A stretch of 64,000 nucleotides of DNA from Roseobacter sp. HKCCD6576-2 (GCF_013179285.1 NZ_WVNW01000002.1:62001-126000), one strand, 5' to 3'; positions 1-8,419 are shown, numbered from the stretch's first letter. Numbers and translations are program-made. Notes: generated by a model not told the origin, from the sequence alone.

Positions 1-2
1 AT

Positions 3-248
3 GTCTTGGATCATGCGGTGCGCTACACGGTCGAGGATGACGGGCCGGGGATTGCGCCTGAAGATCGGGCCGAAGCGCTCCAACCCTTCGTGCGTCTTGA
101 TGCGGCCCGCAACCAGGACCGCGGCACAGGCGTCGGCTTGGGGCTGGCCATTGCGAATGATATCGCGCGCAGCCATGGCGGCACGTTGCGCCTGAGCCGA
201 AGCGATGCTTTGGGCGGGCTCAGGGTCGATCTGGTTCTGGCGCGGTAG
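3..248 (+). CDS. Sensor histidine kinase, C-terminal ATP-binding part (5' end outside window)
   Basis: This is the last ~80 residues of a two-component sensor kinase; the gene begins before the window. The visible part is the end of a HATPase_c domain: the G1 box (DDGPGI), then an acidic/charged F-box region (QPFVRLDAARN) and the G2 box (GVGLGLAIANDIARSHGG), followed by the last beta strands. Spacing and sequence resemble the alphaproteobacterial EnvZ-like (OmpR-partner) kinases, but the sensor region cannot be seen, so the ligand and the partner are unknown. The stop is TAG at 246-248. A small gene on the opposite strand ends 3 bp further on. Confidence 0.85.
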   Translation, partial: VLDHAVRYTVEDDGPGIAPEDRAEALQPFVRLDAARNQDRGTGVGLGLAIANDIARSHGGTLRLSRSDALGGLRVDLVLAR

Positions 249-251
249 CGC

Positions 252-431
252 TTAGTCGTTCCAAGGTTGGTGCAGCGGCGTGGCCGCATCCATTGCTTGG
301 AAATAGAGCCGTTTGTGCGCCATGGCCCGTTGCCGTCGTATCTCGCCGCCCGAGAACTCAGCCCCGGCCATGTTGTAGCCCATGCGCGACATCTGCCGAA
401 GCGCAAAGGCAAAGAGTTTCAGCCGATCCAT
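252..431 (-). CDS. Small conserved-looking protein, 59 aa, unknown function
   Basis: A 59-codon reading frame runs from ATG at 431 to TAA at 252. The product begins MDRLKLFAFALRQM and ends LHQPWND. It is basic in the middle (GGEIRRQRAMAHKRLYFQ) and has no clear membrane segment or signal peptide. Support for a real gene is a strong ribosome site (GGAGGG) about 6 bases before ATG, a sensible composition, and a snug fit between the kinase end and the tRNA promoter side. I do not recognise a family. It is transcribed in the same direction as the upstream tRNA gene, with a GC-rich hairpin (465-489) between them. Confidence 0.6.
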   Translation of the reverse strand: MDRLKLFAFALRQMSRMGYNMAGAEFSGGEIRRQRAMAHKRLYFQAMDAATPLHQPWND

Positions 432-464
432 ATTGGGTCCCTCCGGTCATGCACGTTAAAGAGG

Positions 465-489
465 GCGCCAGCGCCTTGGGTGCTGGCGC
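465..489 (-). terminator. Terminator-like hairpin between tRNA and small gene
   Basis: Eight-base arms GCGCCAGC and GCTGGCGC enclose a 9-nt loop. Read on the minus strand the hairpin is followed by CCTCTTTAAC, a weak T-rich tail. It could end the tRNA transcript or be a leader structure of the small gene at 252-431; the sequence does not decide. Confidence 0.4.
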
Positions 490-599
490 GGCGTCAGTAT
501 CGCCCAAATTGGTTAATAAGTCGCATCACCCTGTCGTGTGGCCGGCGTGACACGGGTTTGGGAGCCCGAGATTGGGCAACACAGGCAGTCGGCGGCGAG

Positions 600-676
600 T
601 GGTAGGCCCGGCAGGACTCGAACCTGCAACCAAAGCGTTATGAGCGCTCTGCTCTAACCAATTGAGCTACAGGCCC
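600..676 (-). tRNA. tRNA with CAU anticodon (probably tRNA-Ile2, else elongator tRNA-Met)
   Basis: On the minus strand a complete 77-nt tRNA folds, with the CCA end encoded at 602-600. The acceptor stem begins GGGCCTG and pairs with CGGGCCT, including a G-U first pair; the D arm has AGCTCAATTGGTTAGAGC, the anticodon loop reads CTCATAA, and the T arm has GGTTCGAGTCC. Anticodon CAU is shared by initiator Met, elongator Met and the lysidine-modified Ile2 tRNA. The first pair is not the unpaired C-A type of initiators, so it is not initiator. I favour Ile2 from overall resemblance, but a TilS-identity comparison is needed to choose. Confidence 0.93.
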
Positions 677-779
677 GCCTGGAGCAGAGGCTTAGCAGCT
701 TGCGGGGGAGCGTCAAGCTTGCCCTGTGATGCGGGCTGGCCTATGGCCTTTGGGATCACGGATCCAGGGAGCTTTCTTG

Positions 780-1160
780 ATGCCAAACTTATCTGCGCTG
801 TGCCTGCGTTATCTGATGTGGATCGTGGCCCTTCGTGTGCTGCATATCCTCGCGGTGCAGTTCCTGGGCTTGCCGAACACGCTTGGCACCACAGTGATTT
901 TGGCCGCGGCACCTGCGGCCGATATTGGGATGCAAGCGCTGCGCCGAGCGGGCGGCGTTTTGGATCGGGCGGCTTGGGGGCAATTGGCCTTGGCGCTTTT
1001 CGGCACCTATCTCGCCATGGAACTGGTCGTGATCGGGCTTTTCGCGCCGCAGTTGTTTGCCACGCTGCTCACAATGCCCGTGCTGATTGTTTGGGGCCTG
1101 ACCTTGGCCATGATCATGCTTTTTCTTTGGATCGGCGCGCGACAAGAGGCGCGGCGTTGA
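780..1160 (+). CDS. Small integral membrane protein, 126 aa, unknown function
   Basis: The protein is almost wholly hydrophobic, with about four predicted membrane segments (roughly residues 5-28, 35-52, 63-88 and 93-118) and a short basic end (GARQEARR). I chose ATG at 780 because AGGGAG lies about 9 bases upstream; an in-frame ATG at 726 would add 18 hydrophilic residues without a good ribosome site. I do not recognise the family. It lies 75 bp before purM in the same direction, but nothing in it suggests a role in purine synthesis. Confidence 0.65.
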   Translation: MPNLSALCLRYLMWIVALRVLHILAVQFLGLPNTLGTTVILAAAPAADIGMQALRRAGGVLDRAAWGQLALALFGTYLAMELVVIGLFAPQLFATLLTMPVLIVWGLTLAMIMLFLWIGARQEARR

Positions 1161-1235
1161 GGCGCAAATCGCGCATGGACTTGGCCCGGGCGCGTTGTTA
1201 GCAGGGGGCCAAAGCTGCAAGGGGACATCTGCCAC

Positions 1236-2282
1236 ATGAGCCAAGGGAAAAACGGCCTGACCTATGCCGAGGCGGGCGTGGATATCGATGCGGGCAACGC
1301 GTTGGTGGATCGGATCAAACCATTCGCTGCGGCCACGAACCGGACCGGTGTTATGGCCGGGCTTGGCGGGTTTGGTGGGCTCTTTGATCTGAAAGCGGCG
1401 GGATATGACGACCCGATCCTGGTGGCGGCGACCGATGGGGTTGGCACCAAGCTTAGAATCGCGATCGACACCGGGAATGTGGGCACGATTGGCATCGACC
1501 TTGTGGCGATGTGTGTAAATGACTTGGTGTGCCAGGGTGCGGAGCCGCTGTTCTTCCTGGATTATTTCGCGACCGGCAAATTGGAACTGGAGAGCGCCAC
1601 GCAGATTGTCGAAGGCATCGCCAAAGGTTGCGAAGGGGCGGGTTGCGCGCTGATTGGTGGCGAGACGGCGGAAATGCCGGGCATGTATGGCGCGGGCGAT
1701 TTCGACCTGGCCGGTTTTGCGGTTGGCGCGATGGAACGCGGTCGGGCGCTGCCTGCGGATGTGGCCCCGGGCGATGTGCTTTTGGGTCTTGCCTCTGATG
1801 GGGTGCATTCAAACGGCTATTCCCTGGTGCGCCGGATCGTGGAGGTCTCAGGGCTTGGCTGGGATGCAGATGCGCCTTTTGCGGAGACGTCTTTGGGGGC
1901 GGCGCTCCTGACGCCGACGCGGCTTTACGTGAAACCGGCGCTTGCCGCGATCCGCGCGGGCGGCGTGCATGGTCTGGCCCATATCACCGGCGGCGGGCTG
2001 ACTGAGAATCTGCCGCGCGTTTTGCCCGAAGGGGCAGGGGCGGAGATCGACCTCGGCGCCTGGAACTTGCCGCCTGTCTTCAAATGGCTGGCCGAGACCG
2101 GCGGCTTGGCCGAGGCGGAAACTTTGAAAACCTTCAACGCCGGGATCGGCATGGTGCTGGTCGTGGCGCCGGATCGGGCCGAAGCCCTGAGCGCATTGTT
2201 GCAAGCCGAAGGAGAAACCGTTTGCCAGCTTGGAACGGTGACTGAGGGCGCGGACGTGGCCTATACCGGGGCGCTTGGGTGA
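1236..2282 (+). CDS. purM: Phosphoribosylformylglycinamidine cyclo-ligase (AIR synthetase)
   Basis: PurM closes the imidazole ring: formylglycinamidine ribonucleotide plus ATP gives aminoimidazole ribonucleotide, the fifth step of de novo purine synthesis in the cytosol. The 348-residue length is usual. The N-terminal ATP-binding half has the family motif [10 protein letters not shown], and [11 protein letters not shown] and [16 protein letters not shown] mark the AIRS C-terminal half. The start ATG follows a moderately purine-rich stretch (CAAGGGGA). The TGA stop at 2280-2282 overlaps the GTG start of purN at 2279, so the two are translationally coupled. Confidence 0.98.
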   Translation: MSQGKNGLTYAEAGVDIDAGNALVDRIKPFAAATNRTGVMAGLGGFGGLFDLKAAGYDDPILVAATDGVGTKLRIAIDTGNVGTIGIDLVAMCVNDLVCQGAEPLFFLDYFATGKLELESATQIVEGIAKGCEGAGCALIGGETAEMPGMYGAGDFDLAGFAVGAMERGRALPADVAPGDVLLGLASDGVHSNGYSLVRRIVEVSGLGWDADAPFAETSLGAALLTPTRLYVKPALAAIRAGGVHGLAHITGGGLTENLPRVLPEGAGAEIDLGAWNLPPVFKWLAETGGLAEAETLKTFNAGIGMVLVVAPDRAEALSALLQAEGETVCQLGTVTEGADVAYTGALG

Positions 2283-2881
2283 CGAAACGCGTCGCGATCC
2301 TGATCTCGGGCGGCGGCTCCAATATGGTCGCGATGGCCCGTTCGATGACCGGCGATCATCCGGCGCGGCCTTGCCTGGTTCTGGCCAATTCAGCGGAGGC
2401 GGGGGGCTTGGCAAAGGCCGCCGAGATGGGCATTCCGACCTCAGTCGTGGATCATCGCCCGTTCAAAGGCGATCGGCCCGCCTTTGAGGCCGCTTTGACC
2501 GAAGCGCTTGAGGCGGCAGACCCAGATATCATCTGTTTGGCCGGGTTCATGCGCGTGTTGACCGAGGCGTTCGTCAGCCGCTGGCAGGGGCGGATGCTCA
2601 ACATCCACCCGTCGCTTTTGCCGAAATATCGCGGGCTGAATACCCATGCTCGCGCATTGGCGGCGGGGGATGCCGAACATGGCTGCACCGTGCATGAAGT
2701 GACACCGGCGCTCGATGATGGGCCGATCCTGGGGCAAGCGAAACTGACGATCGCACCCGATGACACGCCGGAGACTCTGGCCGCACGGGTGCTCAAACTG
2801 GAGCATGAGCTTTATCCTGAGGTCTTACGTCGGTTCGCCTCGGGGGATGATCGGCCACTCTATGTGGGGCCGGAAGGCTAG
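2279..2881 (+). CDS. purN: Phosphoribosylglycinamide formyltransferase (10-formyl-THF dependent)
   Basis: PurN formylates glycinamide ribonucleotide with 10-formyltetrahydrofolate, the third step of purine synthesis. The 200-residue protein shows the N-terminal phosphate loop ISGGGSNM, the catalytic stretch [14 protein letters not shown] with its His, and the conserved Asp in DDGPILGQ, all in the normal order. It starts with GTG inside the purM stop codon (GTGA overlap), which makes the pair an operon. It is followed by 168 bp without a gene. Confidence 0.98.
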   Translation: MTKRVAILISGGGSNMVAMARSMTGDHPARPCLVLANSAEAGGLAKAAEMGIPTSVVDHRPFKGDRPAFEAALTEALEAADPDIICLAGFMRVLTEAFVSRWQGRMLNIHPSLLPKYRGLNTHARALAAGDAEHGCTVHEVTPALDDGPILGQAKLTIAPDDTPETLAARVLKLEHELYPEVLRRFASGDDRPLYVGPEG

Positions 2882-3049
2882 GCGCGCGTTCCGTTCGATA
2901 TTCGCCAACACCGTTTCGTCGATGCCGAAGATCATCGTAGCGGGCCTTGGCCCCGACGACGCAGCGGCCTTGCCCCTTTTCATTTTCGCGGTCGTGGCCT
3001 ATCACCCACCGTCACAGAGTTCTTCCAGCCTTTAGGAAAAGACCCCGGT

Positions 3050-4210
3050 TTGCCCCAGACCCTGACCACCACCGAGGCGCTCGCCGCATTTTGCGCCCGC
3101 GCCGCCACTGTTCCCTACATCACCGTCGACACAGAGTTCCTCCGCGAGCGCACCTATTTCGCGCAGCTTTGCCTGGTGCAACTGGCGCTGCCGGGGGAAG
3201 ACGAGGCGGATGCGGTCTTGGTCGATCCTCTGATCGATGGCCTATCGCTAGAGCCGCTTTACGACCTGTTCCGCAACGAGGCGGTGGTGAAGGTGTTCCA
3301 TGCGGCGCGCCAGGATCTTGAGATCTTCCATGTCGAGGGCGGCGTGGTGCCCAGCCCGCTTTTTGACACGCAAGTGGCGGCCATGGTCTGCGGCTATGGC
3401 GACCAGGTGGGGTATGAAACTCTGGTGCGCAAGATCACCAAAAGTGGCGTTGATAAATCCTCGCGCTTCACCGATTGGTCGCGCCGCCCATTGTCCAATG
3501 CGCAGCAGTCTTATGCACTGGCCGATGTCACGCATCTGCGGCAGATCTATGAGCATCTGGCCGGGCAGCTTGAGTCTTCGGGCCGCACCGCCTGGATGGA
3601 GGAGGAGCTGCGCACGCTGACCGACGCGTCGAGCTATGTTGTGGCACCAGACAACGCCTGGCGGCGTCTGAAATTGCGGAGCAATTCCGGCCGGTTCCTG
3701 GCGATTGTGAAAGAACTGGCGGCATTCCGCGAGACCCATGCGCAAAGCCGCAATATCCCCCGCAACCGGGTGATCAAAGATGATGCGCTTATGGAGATTG
3801 CCTCGTCCAAGCCGAAAACCATCGAGGATTTGGGCAAATCTCGGTTGCTGCTGCGCGAGGCGCGGCGCGGTGATGTGGCCGAGGGGTTGATCGCTGCAAT
3901 TGCGCGCGGCGTCTCAGCGGACCCAAAAACCTTCCCCGCGCCACCTGCGGGCAAAGACCGCTCAGCCCTCAACCCGGCATTGGCGGATCTTCTGCGGGTG
4001 CTGCTGAAGGCCAAGGCGGAAGAGGCGGGCGTGGCGCAGAAGCTGATCGCCTCAGCTGCCGATCTCGACGATATCGCGGCGGGTCATCACGATGGGCTTT
4101 GGTCGAAAGGCTGGCGGCGCGAGGTGTTTGGCGAGGACGCATTGCGCCTAACCCGCGGCGAGATTGCGCTTTCGGCCAAAGGTCAGAAGGTGAAAATCAT
4201 CGCGGTCTAG
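3050..4210 (+). CDS. rnd: Ribonuclease D
   Basis: This 386-residue DEDD-family 3'-5' exoribonuclease trims tRNA and other small RNA ends. Exo I is VDTEFLRE (residues ~24-31), Exo II contains FHAARQDLEIF, and Exo III is SYALADVTHLRQIY; these supply the metal-binding acids. An HRDC domain follows at roughly residues 205-285 (RNIPRNRVIKDDALMEIA). The start is TTG at 3050: no ATG or GTG occurs in frame before the first catalytic motif, and the resulting N-terminus matches the family. AGGA stands about 12 bases upstream. The stop overlaps that of the convergent lipoprotein gene by three bases. Confidence 0.95.
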   Translation: MPQTLTTTEALAAFCARAATVPYITVDTEFLRERTYFAQLCLVQLALPGEDEADAVLVDPLIDGLSLEPLYDLFRNEAVVKVFHAARQDLEIFHVEGGVVPSPLFDTQVAAMVCGYGDQVGYETLVRKITKSGVDKSSRFTDWSRRPLSNAQQSYALADVTHLRQIYEHLAGQLESSGRTAWMEEELRTLTDASSYVVAPDNAWRRLKLRSNSGRFLAIVKELAAFRETHAQSRNIPRNRVIKDDALMEIASSKPKTIEDLGKSRLLLREARRGDVAEGLIAAIARGVSADPKTFPAPPAGKDRSALNPALADLLRVLLKAKAEEAGVAQKLIASAADLDDIAAGHHDGLWSKGWRREVFGEDALRLTRGEIALSAKGQKVKIIAV

Positions 4211-4653
4211 CGGCGGCTGACACTTCGCCGGTTGCTTTGCGCCTGCACCACGATCGTGCGGACGCCGTCTAATTCCTGCGTGCTCAGCTCCGTCCCCGCA
4301 AGAATCTCGCGCGAGCGCTGTGTCCCTTCGCGGGTTGCAACGGGCGGTTCAAACACCCGGAACTCAAAGACCAAGCGGCCCTCGGCGCGCTCGACTTCAA
4401 CCAGATCGGCGGCCCAGTAGCCTTGGCGCGGCGGCAGCCCCATCGCACGGATGATCGCGCCGCCCGGATGCGGGTCGACATTCAGGCTGATCACTTGGCT
4501 GACCAATGGCCGTGGATCGACAACGGTGACCGTTTCCACGATTTCGACGCGTTCTTCGCGGTCATTGCCGAACCAATTGAACGGGTTCAGCCGGGTCGAG
4601 CAGGCCGCAACCCCCAGAATCAATGTCAATGTGACCAGCAGACGGAATGTCAT
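4207..4653 (-). CDS. Putative outer-membrane or periplasmic lipoprotein, 148 aa
   Basis: The N-terminus is a lipoprotein signal peptide: short basic start, hydrophobic core (LLVTLTLILG) and a lipobox VAAC with the cysteine at about residue 18. The mature part is soluble, with no membrane segment, and contains a central GGAIIRAMGLPPRQGYW stretch. I recognise it only as a Rhodobacterales-type conserved hypothetical lipoprotein. A strong ribosome site (GGAGGGG) lies 5 bases before ATG. Its stop codon overlaps that of rnd, so the two genes are convergent; it has no co-directional partner. Confidence 0.8.
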   Translation of the reverse strand: MTFRLLVTLTLILGVAACSTRLNPFNWFGNDREERVEIVETVTVVDPRPLVSQVISLNVDPHPGGAIIRAMGLPPRQGYWAADLVEVERAEGRLVFEFRVFEPPVATREGTQRSREILAGTELSTQELDGVRTIVVQAQSNRRSVSRR

Positions 4654-4770
4654 GGTGCCCCTCCGGCGTCTTCTTGGCTTTGTGCCTAGCGCATTGACGG
4701 CGCGTTGAAAAGCGCCTCTGGACCTTTCGCATCTCGGGCCTTACCTCATGATCAAGTGAAGGAGGCACCG

Positions 4771-5202
4771 ATGGCCAGCGCTGCGTTTGAAGAGATTGCC
4801 GAGACATTCGACTTCCTGGAGGACTGGGAAGAGCGCTATCGCCATGTGATCGAGCTGGGAAAGGCCATGCCACCGCTCGACGAGGCGTTTCGCGTGCCGG
4901 CAACCAAGGTCGATGGTTGCGCCAGCCAGGTCTGGATCTTGCCGCAGATCGACGGGCAGGGTTCCGGCGCGGTGTTCCGGTTTCAAGGCGAAAGCGATGC
5001 GATGATCGTGCGCGGCTTGATCGCGGTGTTACATGCGCTCTATTCGGGGTTGACCGTTGATGAGGTTTTGAAGGTGGATGCCGGTGGGGAACTGGCCCGT
5101 TTGGGTCTGAACGATCATCTGTCATCGCAACGCTCCAACGGGCTCCGCGCCATGGTGGAGCGCATCCGCGATTTGGCGGGTGAGACGGCTGCGGCGGCCT
5201 AG
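4771..5202 (+). CDS. sufE: Cysteine desulfuration protein SufE
   Basis: SufE accepts persulfide sulfur from the desulfurase SufS and hands it to the SufBCD scaffold in Fe-S cluster assembly. The 143-residue length fits. The sulfur-accepting cysteine is in KVDGCASQVW (about residue 50), and the C-terminal half has the SufE fold signature LIAVLHALYSGLT. I chose ATG at 4771 since AAGGAGG sits 6 bases upstream; a longer frame back to 4705 has no such site. No suf partner genes are nearby. The stop overlaps that of the convergent DUF1638 gene. Confidence 0.95.
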   Translation: MASAAFEEIAETFDFLEDWEERYRHVIELGKAMPPLDEAFRVPATKVDGCASQVWILPQIDGQGSGAVFRFQGESDAMIVRGLIAVLHALYSGLTVDEVLKVDAGGELARLGLNDHLSSQRSNGLRAMVERIRDLAGETAAAA

Positions 5203-5831
5203 AGCGTTTTCAAAGCGACCTCTAGATCGCCATAACCTGTGAAGCGGCGTTCAAAATCCAACTTTAAGAATGCCGCGCAGTCTTTTGCTTTTTCAGTTAG
5301 TTCTGGGTTGTCCGTTTGGGCTTGATAGACCAGTTTCGTGTAATGCCCAAAATACATCTCGCGCAGCTCAGGATGCCGATCCAGGCCAAGCGGCTTGGTG
5401 ACAAAAGCGTCGAATTGCCGGACCAAGAAATCGGTGAGATAAAACGCGGTGATTTCACTTTCGCTTCGCTCCGCAAAAGCCTCATTTCCTTCAAAAAAGC
5501 TATAGCAATGCGGGCCTTCTAGCATCTCCACGCCAAGTGCTGCGCAACGTGCTTGCAACAGGCCGCCGGTGCCGCAATCGGCATAGAGCACGAAGATCTG
5601 CTGATACGCCGCGCGATGCGTGGTGACCGCAGCCTCGACCGCATCGGGAATTTTCTCTGGGTGATTATGTAGATTGGCTGGCAGGCAGTGCAGGTCCAGA
5701 TGCCTCCAGCCATTGGCTCGGATCAGCGCCAAGACTTCGCGGGCCAGTGCGCCGCAGGCCAAAAGCAGCACCTGACCTTTGCCCTCAGGGGCGAGGCCGG
5801 TTTCGGTCAAGCTCTGATCATCCAGCCGCAT
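5199..5831 (-). CDS. DUF1638 domain-containing protein
   Basis: This 210-residue protein has the DUF1638 pattern: LLLACGALAREVLALI near the start, HCLPANLHNHPEKIPDAV, VLYADCGTGG and GPHCYSFFEG, rich in conserved Cys and His. Family members are commonly encoded beside corrinoid proteins and methyltransferases, and here a corrinoid protein (7563-8270) and a Bmt-like methyltransferase (9632-10648) lie close by. A role in corrinoid methyl transfer or reactivation is inference; the biochemistry is not settled. I chose ATG at 5831 because AAAGGAGG lies just upstream; it overlaps the stop of the EamA gene (ATGA). Confidence 0.85.
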   Translation of the reverse strand: MRLDDQSLTETGLAPEGKGQVLLLACGALAREVLALIRANGWRHLDLHCLPANLHNHPEKIPDAVEAAVTTHRAAYQQIFVLYADCGTGGLLQARCAALGVEMLEGPHCYSFFEGNEAFAERSESEITAFYLTDFLVRQFDAFVTKPLGLDRHPELREMYFGHYTKLVYQAQTDNPELTEKAKDCAAFLKLDFERRFTGYGDLEVALKTL

Positions 5832-6700
5832 CAGGCCTCCTTTGTCTGGCGCCATCGCGGCCCGAGAACCGAGAAGGCGAGCCCAACCATGATCACCACC
5901 GCGCCGAGGATTTCAACCGCTGTCAGACGCTCACCCAGGACCCAAGCGGCCGTTCCGATGCCCACCACCGGAATTAAAAGCGCGAAAGGGGTCACATCCG
6001 CCGCCTTGTGCCGAGCCAGAAGCGCGCCCCAGAGCGAATAGCCAAGAACCGTGGAGATCAACGCCACGTAGATCACGGCGGCCCAGCCCTCCGCGCTTAG
6101 GGTGGCGATGGTCGCGACTGGGTCCGGCCCTTCCACGGCAAATGACAGGGCGAACATCGGCAAGGGGGGGATCAAGCTCGCCCAGATAAAGAGCGGCAGC
6201 ATGGCCACGCCGCCCAAGCCTTTCAGGATCAGATTGCCCGAGGCCCAACAGAGTGCACCGCAGAGCACCAAGGCGAGACCAATTTGGGTCAGGTTCCCGC
6301 CCGCGCCCAGGCCGAAAATCACCAATCCCAAAACCGCCACGGCGATGCCAAACGCCTGGATGCCCCGCACCCGTTCACCAAGGAAAAGGGCCGACAGCAG
6401 AATGGTCAGCGGCGCTTGCGCCTGTAGCAGAAGCGAGGCCAACCCGGCCGTCACATCGGCGCGCATTGCGGCGAAGAGAAAGGCAAACTGCCCCATATTG
6501 ATCAAGACGCCGACCGCGATGATCTTCCACCAGGGGATTTGCGGGCGGGGCAGCAGCGCCAGGAGCGGCAACAGGATCAAGAAGCGGAGGCCCACAAAAA
6601 GAAACGGTGGCAACTCATCGAGCGCCAGTTTCATCGCTGTGAAGTTCGAGCCCCAGGCGAGGATCACCACAGCGACCAAGAGCAGGTCACGGGGCGGCAT
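5831..6700 (-). CDS. EamA/DMT-superfamily membrane exporter
   Basis: This is a ten-helix drug/metabolite transporter of about 289 residues built of two EamA repeats. The first repeat begins LLLVAVVILAWGSNFTAMKLAL, with the typical W-G-x-N-F entry; the second begins around LVLCGALCWASGNLILKGLGG. Many Rhodobacteraceae members export amino acids or small metabolites; the substrate cannot be read from sequence. The ATG at 6700 has GGAGGAG upstream and is preferred over an in-frame GTG at 6706. It overlaps the DUF1638 start by four bases, which suggests translational coupling, and lies 15 bp after the phosphatase gene. Confidence 0.88.
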   Translation of the reverse strand: MPPRDLLLVAVVILAWGSNFTAMKLALDELPPFLFVGLRFLILLPLLALLPRPQIPWWKIIAVGVLINMGQFAFLFAAMRADVTAGLASLLLQAQAPLTILLSALFLGERVRGIQAFGIAVAVLGLVIFGLGAGGNLTQIGLALVLCGALCWASGNLILKGLGGVAMLPLFIWASLIPPLPMFALSFAVEGPDPVATIATLSAEGWAAVIYVALISTVLGYSLWGALLARHKAADVTPFALLIPVVGIGTAAWVLGERLTAVEILGAVVIMVGLAFSVLGPRWRQTKEA

Positions 6701-6715
6701 GGGCACTCCTCCATG

Positions 6716-7450
6716 TCATCGCAAAACCGGCACCGGCACACGGCCGGATGGGGTCAGGAGGTAAACATCGCGTCCTTCGATGACCACCGCGGAGAGCGGC
6801 CCGCCATAAGCGACACTGCTATCCAGGTTCACGCGGTTGCCGTGATGTTCAACCTGATCCACGGGCGTGTGACCATGGACAATCAGGGGCCCGTGATCGC
6901 GCGTATCTGTCATGAATTCGTCGCGGATCCACACCAAGTCTTCCTCGGTCTGCTCTGCCAGCGGGATACCGGGCCGGATGCCGGCGTGTACAAACAGGCA
7001 GTCGCCGACGCGGTGAGAGAGCGGTCGGGCCGCCAAAAACGCGCGATGCGCCTCCGGCACGGCGCGGCGGGCGGCTTGGTGCAGATCGGGTTCAGCCAGC
7101 GAGGGGTCAACGCCGTAAGAAGCGAGCGTGGTCATCCCGCCCATCGACGGGCTCAGATAGGTCAAACCAACGCGCAGCCGCGGATCGTCGCGGCGTTTCG
7201 GTTCAAGAAACCAGCTCAGCAGCCGGTCATGATTCCCGAGCAAAACAACCACGCGCGGATCCGTCTGTTCCGCAGCTCGAAGGAATTCCACGACACCGGC
7301 GCTATCGGGGCCGCGATCAACAAGGTCGCCCACATGGATCACGGGCGCATCTTCTGTCCCGTAACGCGCCCTGTCTTCCGCAATCAGATCATGCGCGACC
7401 CGGAGCTTGTCCAGATGGCCGTGAATGTCTCCGATTGCATAGCTGATCAT
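6716..7450 (-). CDS. PPP-family metallophosphoesterase (Ser/Thr phosphatase or ApaH-like)
   Basis: The protein carries every metal-binding signature of the phosphoprotein phosphatase family: GDIHGH (residues ~7-12), GDLVDRGPDS (~41-50), GNHD (~72-75), and later HAG and HGHTP. Such enzymes remove phosphate from phosphoproteins or cleave diadenosine polyphosphates. The 244-residue length fits the bacterial Ser/Thr phosphatase type slightly better than ApaH. The start ATG at 7450 places GDIHGH close to the N-terminus as in relatives; a longer upstream extension would be low-complexity and overlaps the terminator of the corrinoid gene. Confidence 0.92.
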   Translation of the reverse strand: MISYAIGDIHGHLDKLRVAHDLIAEDRARYGTEDAPVIHVGDLVDRGPDSAGVVEFLRAAEQTDPRVVVLLGNHDRLLSWFLEPKRRDDPRLRVGLTYLSPSMGGMTTLASYGVDPSLAEPDLHQAARRAVPEAHRAFLAARPLSHRVGDCLFVHAGIRPGIPLAEQTEEDLVWIRDEFMTDTRDHGPLIVHGHTPVDQVEHHGNRVNLDSSVAYGGPLSAVVIEGRDVYLLTPSGRVPVPVLR

Positions 7451-7504
7451 GGTGAGAGCAAACCGGGATATGGGCGCAGGCGCAAGACCAGAGGCCACTG
7501 GGTC

Positions 7505-7538
7505 AAAAGAAAAAAGGCGAGCCTTGGCCCGCCTTTTC
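7505..7538 (-). terminator. Rho-independent terminator of the corrinoid protein gene
   Basis: On the minus strand a hairpin with arms AAAGGCGGGCC and GGCTCGCCTTT is followed by TTTCTTTTG. It lies 25 bp after the stop of the corrinoid gene and just before the phosphatase start, so it should separate the two units. Confidence 0.8.
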
Positions 7539-7562
7539 GCTGCATCTGATTGTGCGGGGCGT

Positions 7563-8270
7563 TCAGGCGTTGGCGGCCAGTTGATTATGCTTGCGCGCCA
7601 TCCATTCCTTGGCGGTTTCCACGGCCACGGCGGCATCGCGGCAATAAGCGTCCGCGCCGATCGCTTTGCCAAACTCTTCGTTCAACGGCGCGCCGCCGAC
7701 CAGAACGATGTAGTCATCGCGCAGGCCTTTTTCGGCCAGGGTGTCGATCACCACCTTCATATAGGGCATGGTCGTCGTCAAAAGCGCGGACATGCCGAGG
7801 ATGTCGGGCGACTCGTTCTCGAGGGCTTCGAGATAGCTCTCGACAGCGTTGTTGATGCCCAGATCGACCACTTCGAACCCGGCACCTTCCATCATCATCG
7901 AAACGAGGTTCTTGCCAATATCGTGAATGTCGCCTTTGACCGTCCCGATCACCATCTTGCCGACACGCGGCGCGCCGGTTTCGGCCAGAAGCGGTTTCAG
8001 GATCGCCATACCACCCTTCATCGCGTTAGCGGCCAAGAGCACTTCGGGGACGAAGAGAATCCCGTCACGGAAGTCGTTGCCGACGATGGTCATACCGCCC
8101 ACCAGTGCTTCGGTTAGGATGCGATACGGCTCCCATTTCCGTTCGAGCAGGATGTTCACACCCTCTTCGATCTCTTCTTTCAGACCATCATAGAGGTCGT
8201 CGAACATCTGTTGGACAAGCTCATCATCATCCAGATCGGCAAGGATGATATCGTCTTCTTCATCGGACAT
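7563..8270 (-). CDS. Cobalamin-binding corrinoid protein (MetH B12-domain-like)
   Basis: The 235-residue protein has a four-helix cap domain (to about residue 95, including FVPEVLLAANAMKGG) followed by a Rossmann-type B12 domain with the base-off motif GDIHDIGKN, whose His coordinates cobalt. It shuttles methyl groups on cobalamin between partner methyltransferases. In Roseobacter-group bacteria the cobalamin methionine synthase is known to be split into separate homocysteine, corrinoid and pterin proteins; this gene and 9632-10648 fit the first two parts. A GGGAGAG ribosome site lies 8 bases before ATG. An acidic head (DEEDDIILADLDDDE) is unusual but common in this group. Confidence 0.93.
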   Translation of the reverse strand: MSDEEDDIILADLDDDELVQQMFDDLYDGLKEEIEEGVNILLERKWEPYRILTEALVGGMTIVGNDFRDGILFVPEVLLAANAMKGGMAILKPLLAETGAPRVGKMVIGTVKGDIHDIGKNLVSMMMEGAGFEVVDLGINNAVESYLEALENESPDILGMSALLTTTMPYMKVVIDTLAEKGLRDDYIVLVGGAPLNEEFGKAIGADAYCRDAAVAVETAKEWMARKHNQLAANA

Positions 8271-8350
8271 GATTAGGCTCTCCCTCTATTGGGTGTGCTG
8301 TTCGCGTTTGAGTTATTAGCTAAGGATAGGCCGCGAAATAACGCGCTGGA

Positions 8351-8373
8351 TTGCGACAGAGGACGCGTCGCAA
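8351..8373. promoter_or_regulatory. Inverted repeat in the corrinoid/radical SAM divergent promoter region
   Basis: Seven-base arms TTGCGAC and GTCGCAA are separated by 9 nt, in the 149-bp region between two divergent genes. It may be an operator for either gene; there is no matching copy that I noticed elsewhere. Confidence 0.3.
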
Positions 8374-8392
8374 CCGACCAATCCTTGCACAT

Positions 8393-8407
8393 GTTCTCTT
8401 TTCGTTC
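8393..8407 (+). promoter_or_regulatory. LexA (SOS) box, alphaproteobacterial type
   Basis: The sequence GTTCTCTTTTCGTTC is an exact GTTC-N7-GTTC, the direct-repeat operator bound by alphaproteobacterial LexA. It ends 12 bp before the start codon of the radical SAM gene at 8420, a position where LexA would block transcription or initiation. The pyrimidine-rich spacer also matches known boxes of this class. Damage induction of the downstream gene is inference. Confidence 0.75.
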
Positions 8408-8419
8408 TAGTTTGGCGGC

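Noticed and set aside
2893-2907. GTTCG-ATATT-CGCCA, similar to the island operator
   Set aside because: Only one arm is right and the second copy at +19 is poor. It lies between purN and rnd, far from the island, so chance is more likely.
2882-3049. Possible small gene between purN and rnd
   Set aside because: Frames here have no ribosome site, no sensible composition, and overlap purN; it is best seen as non-coding.
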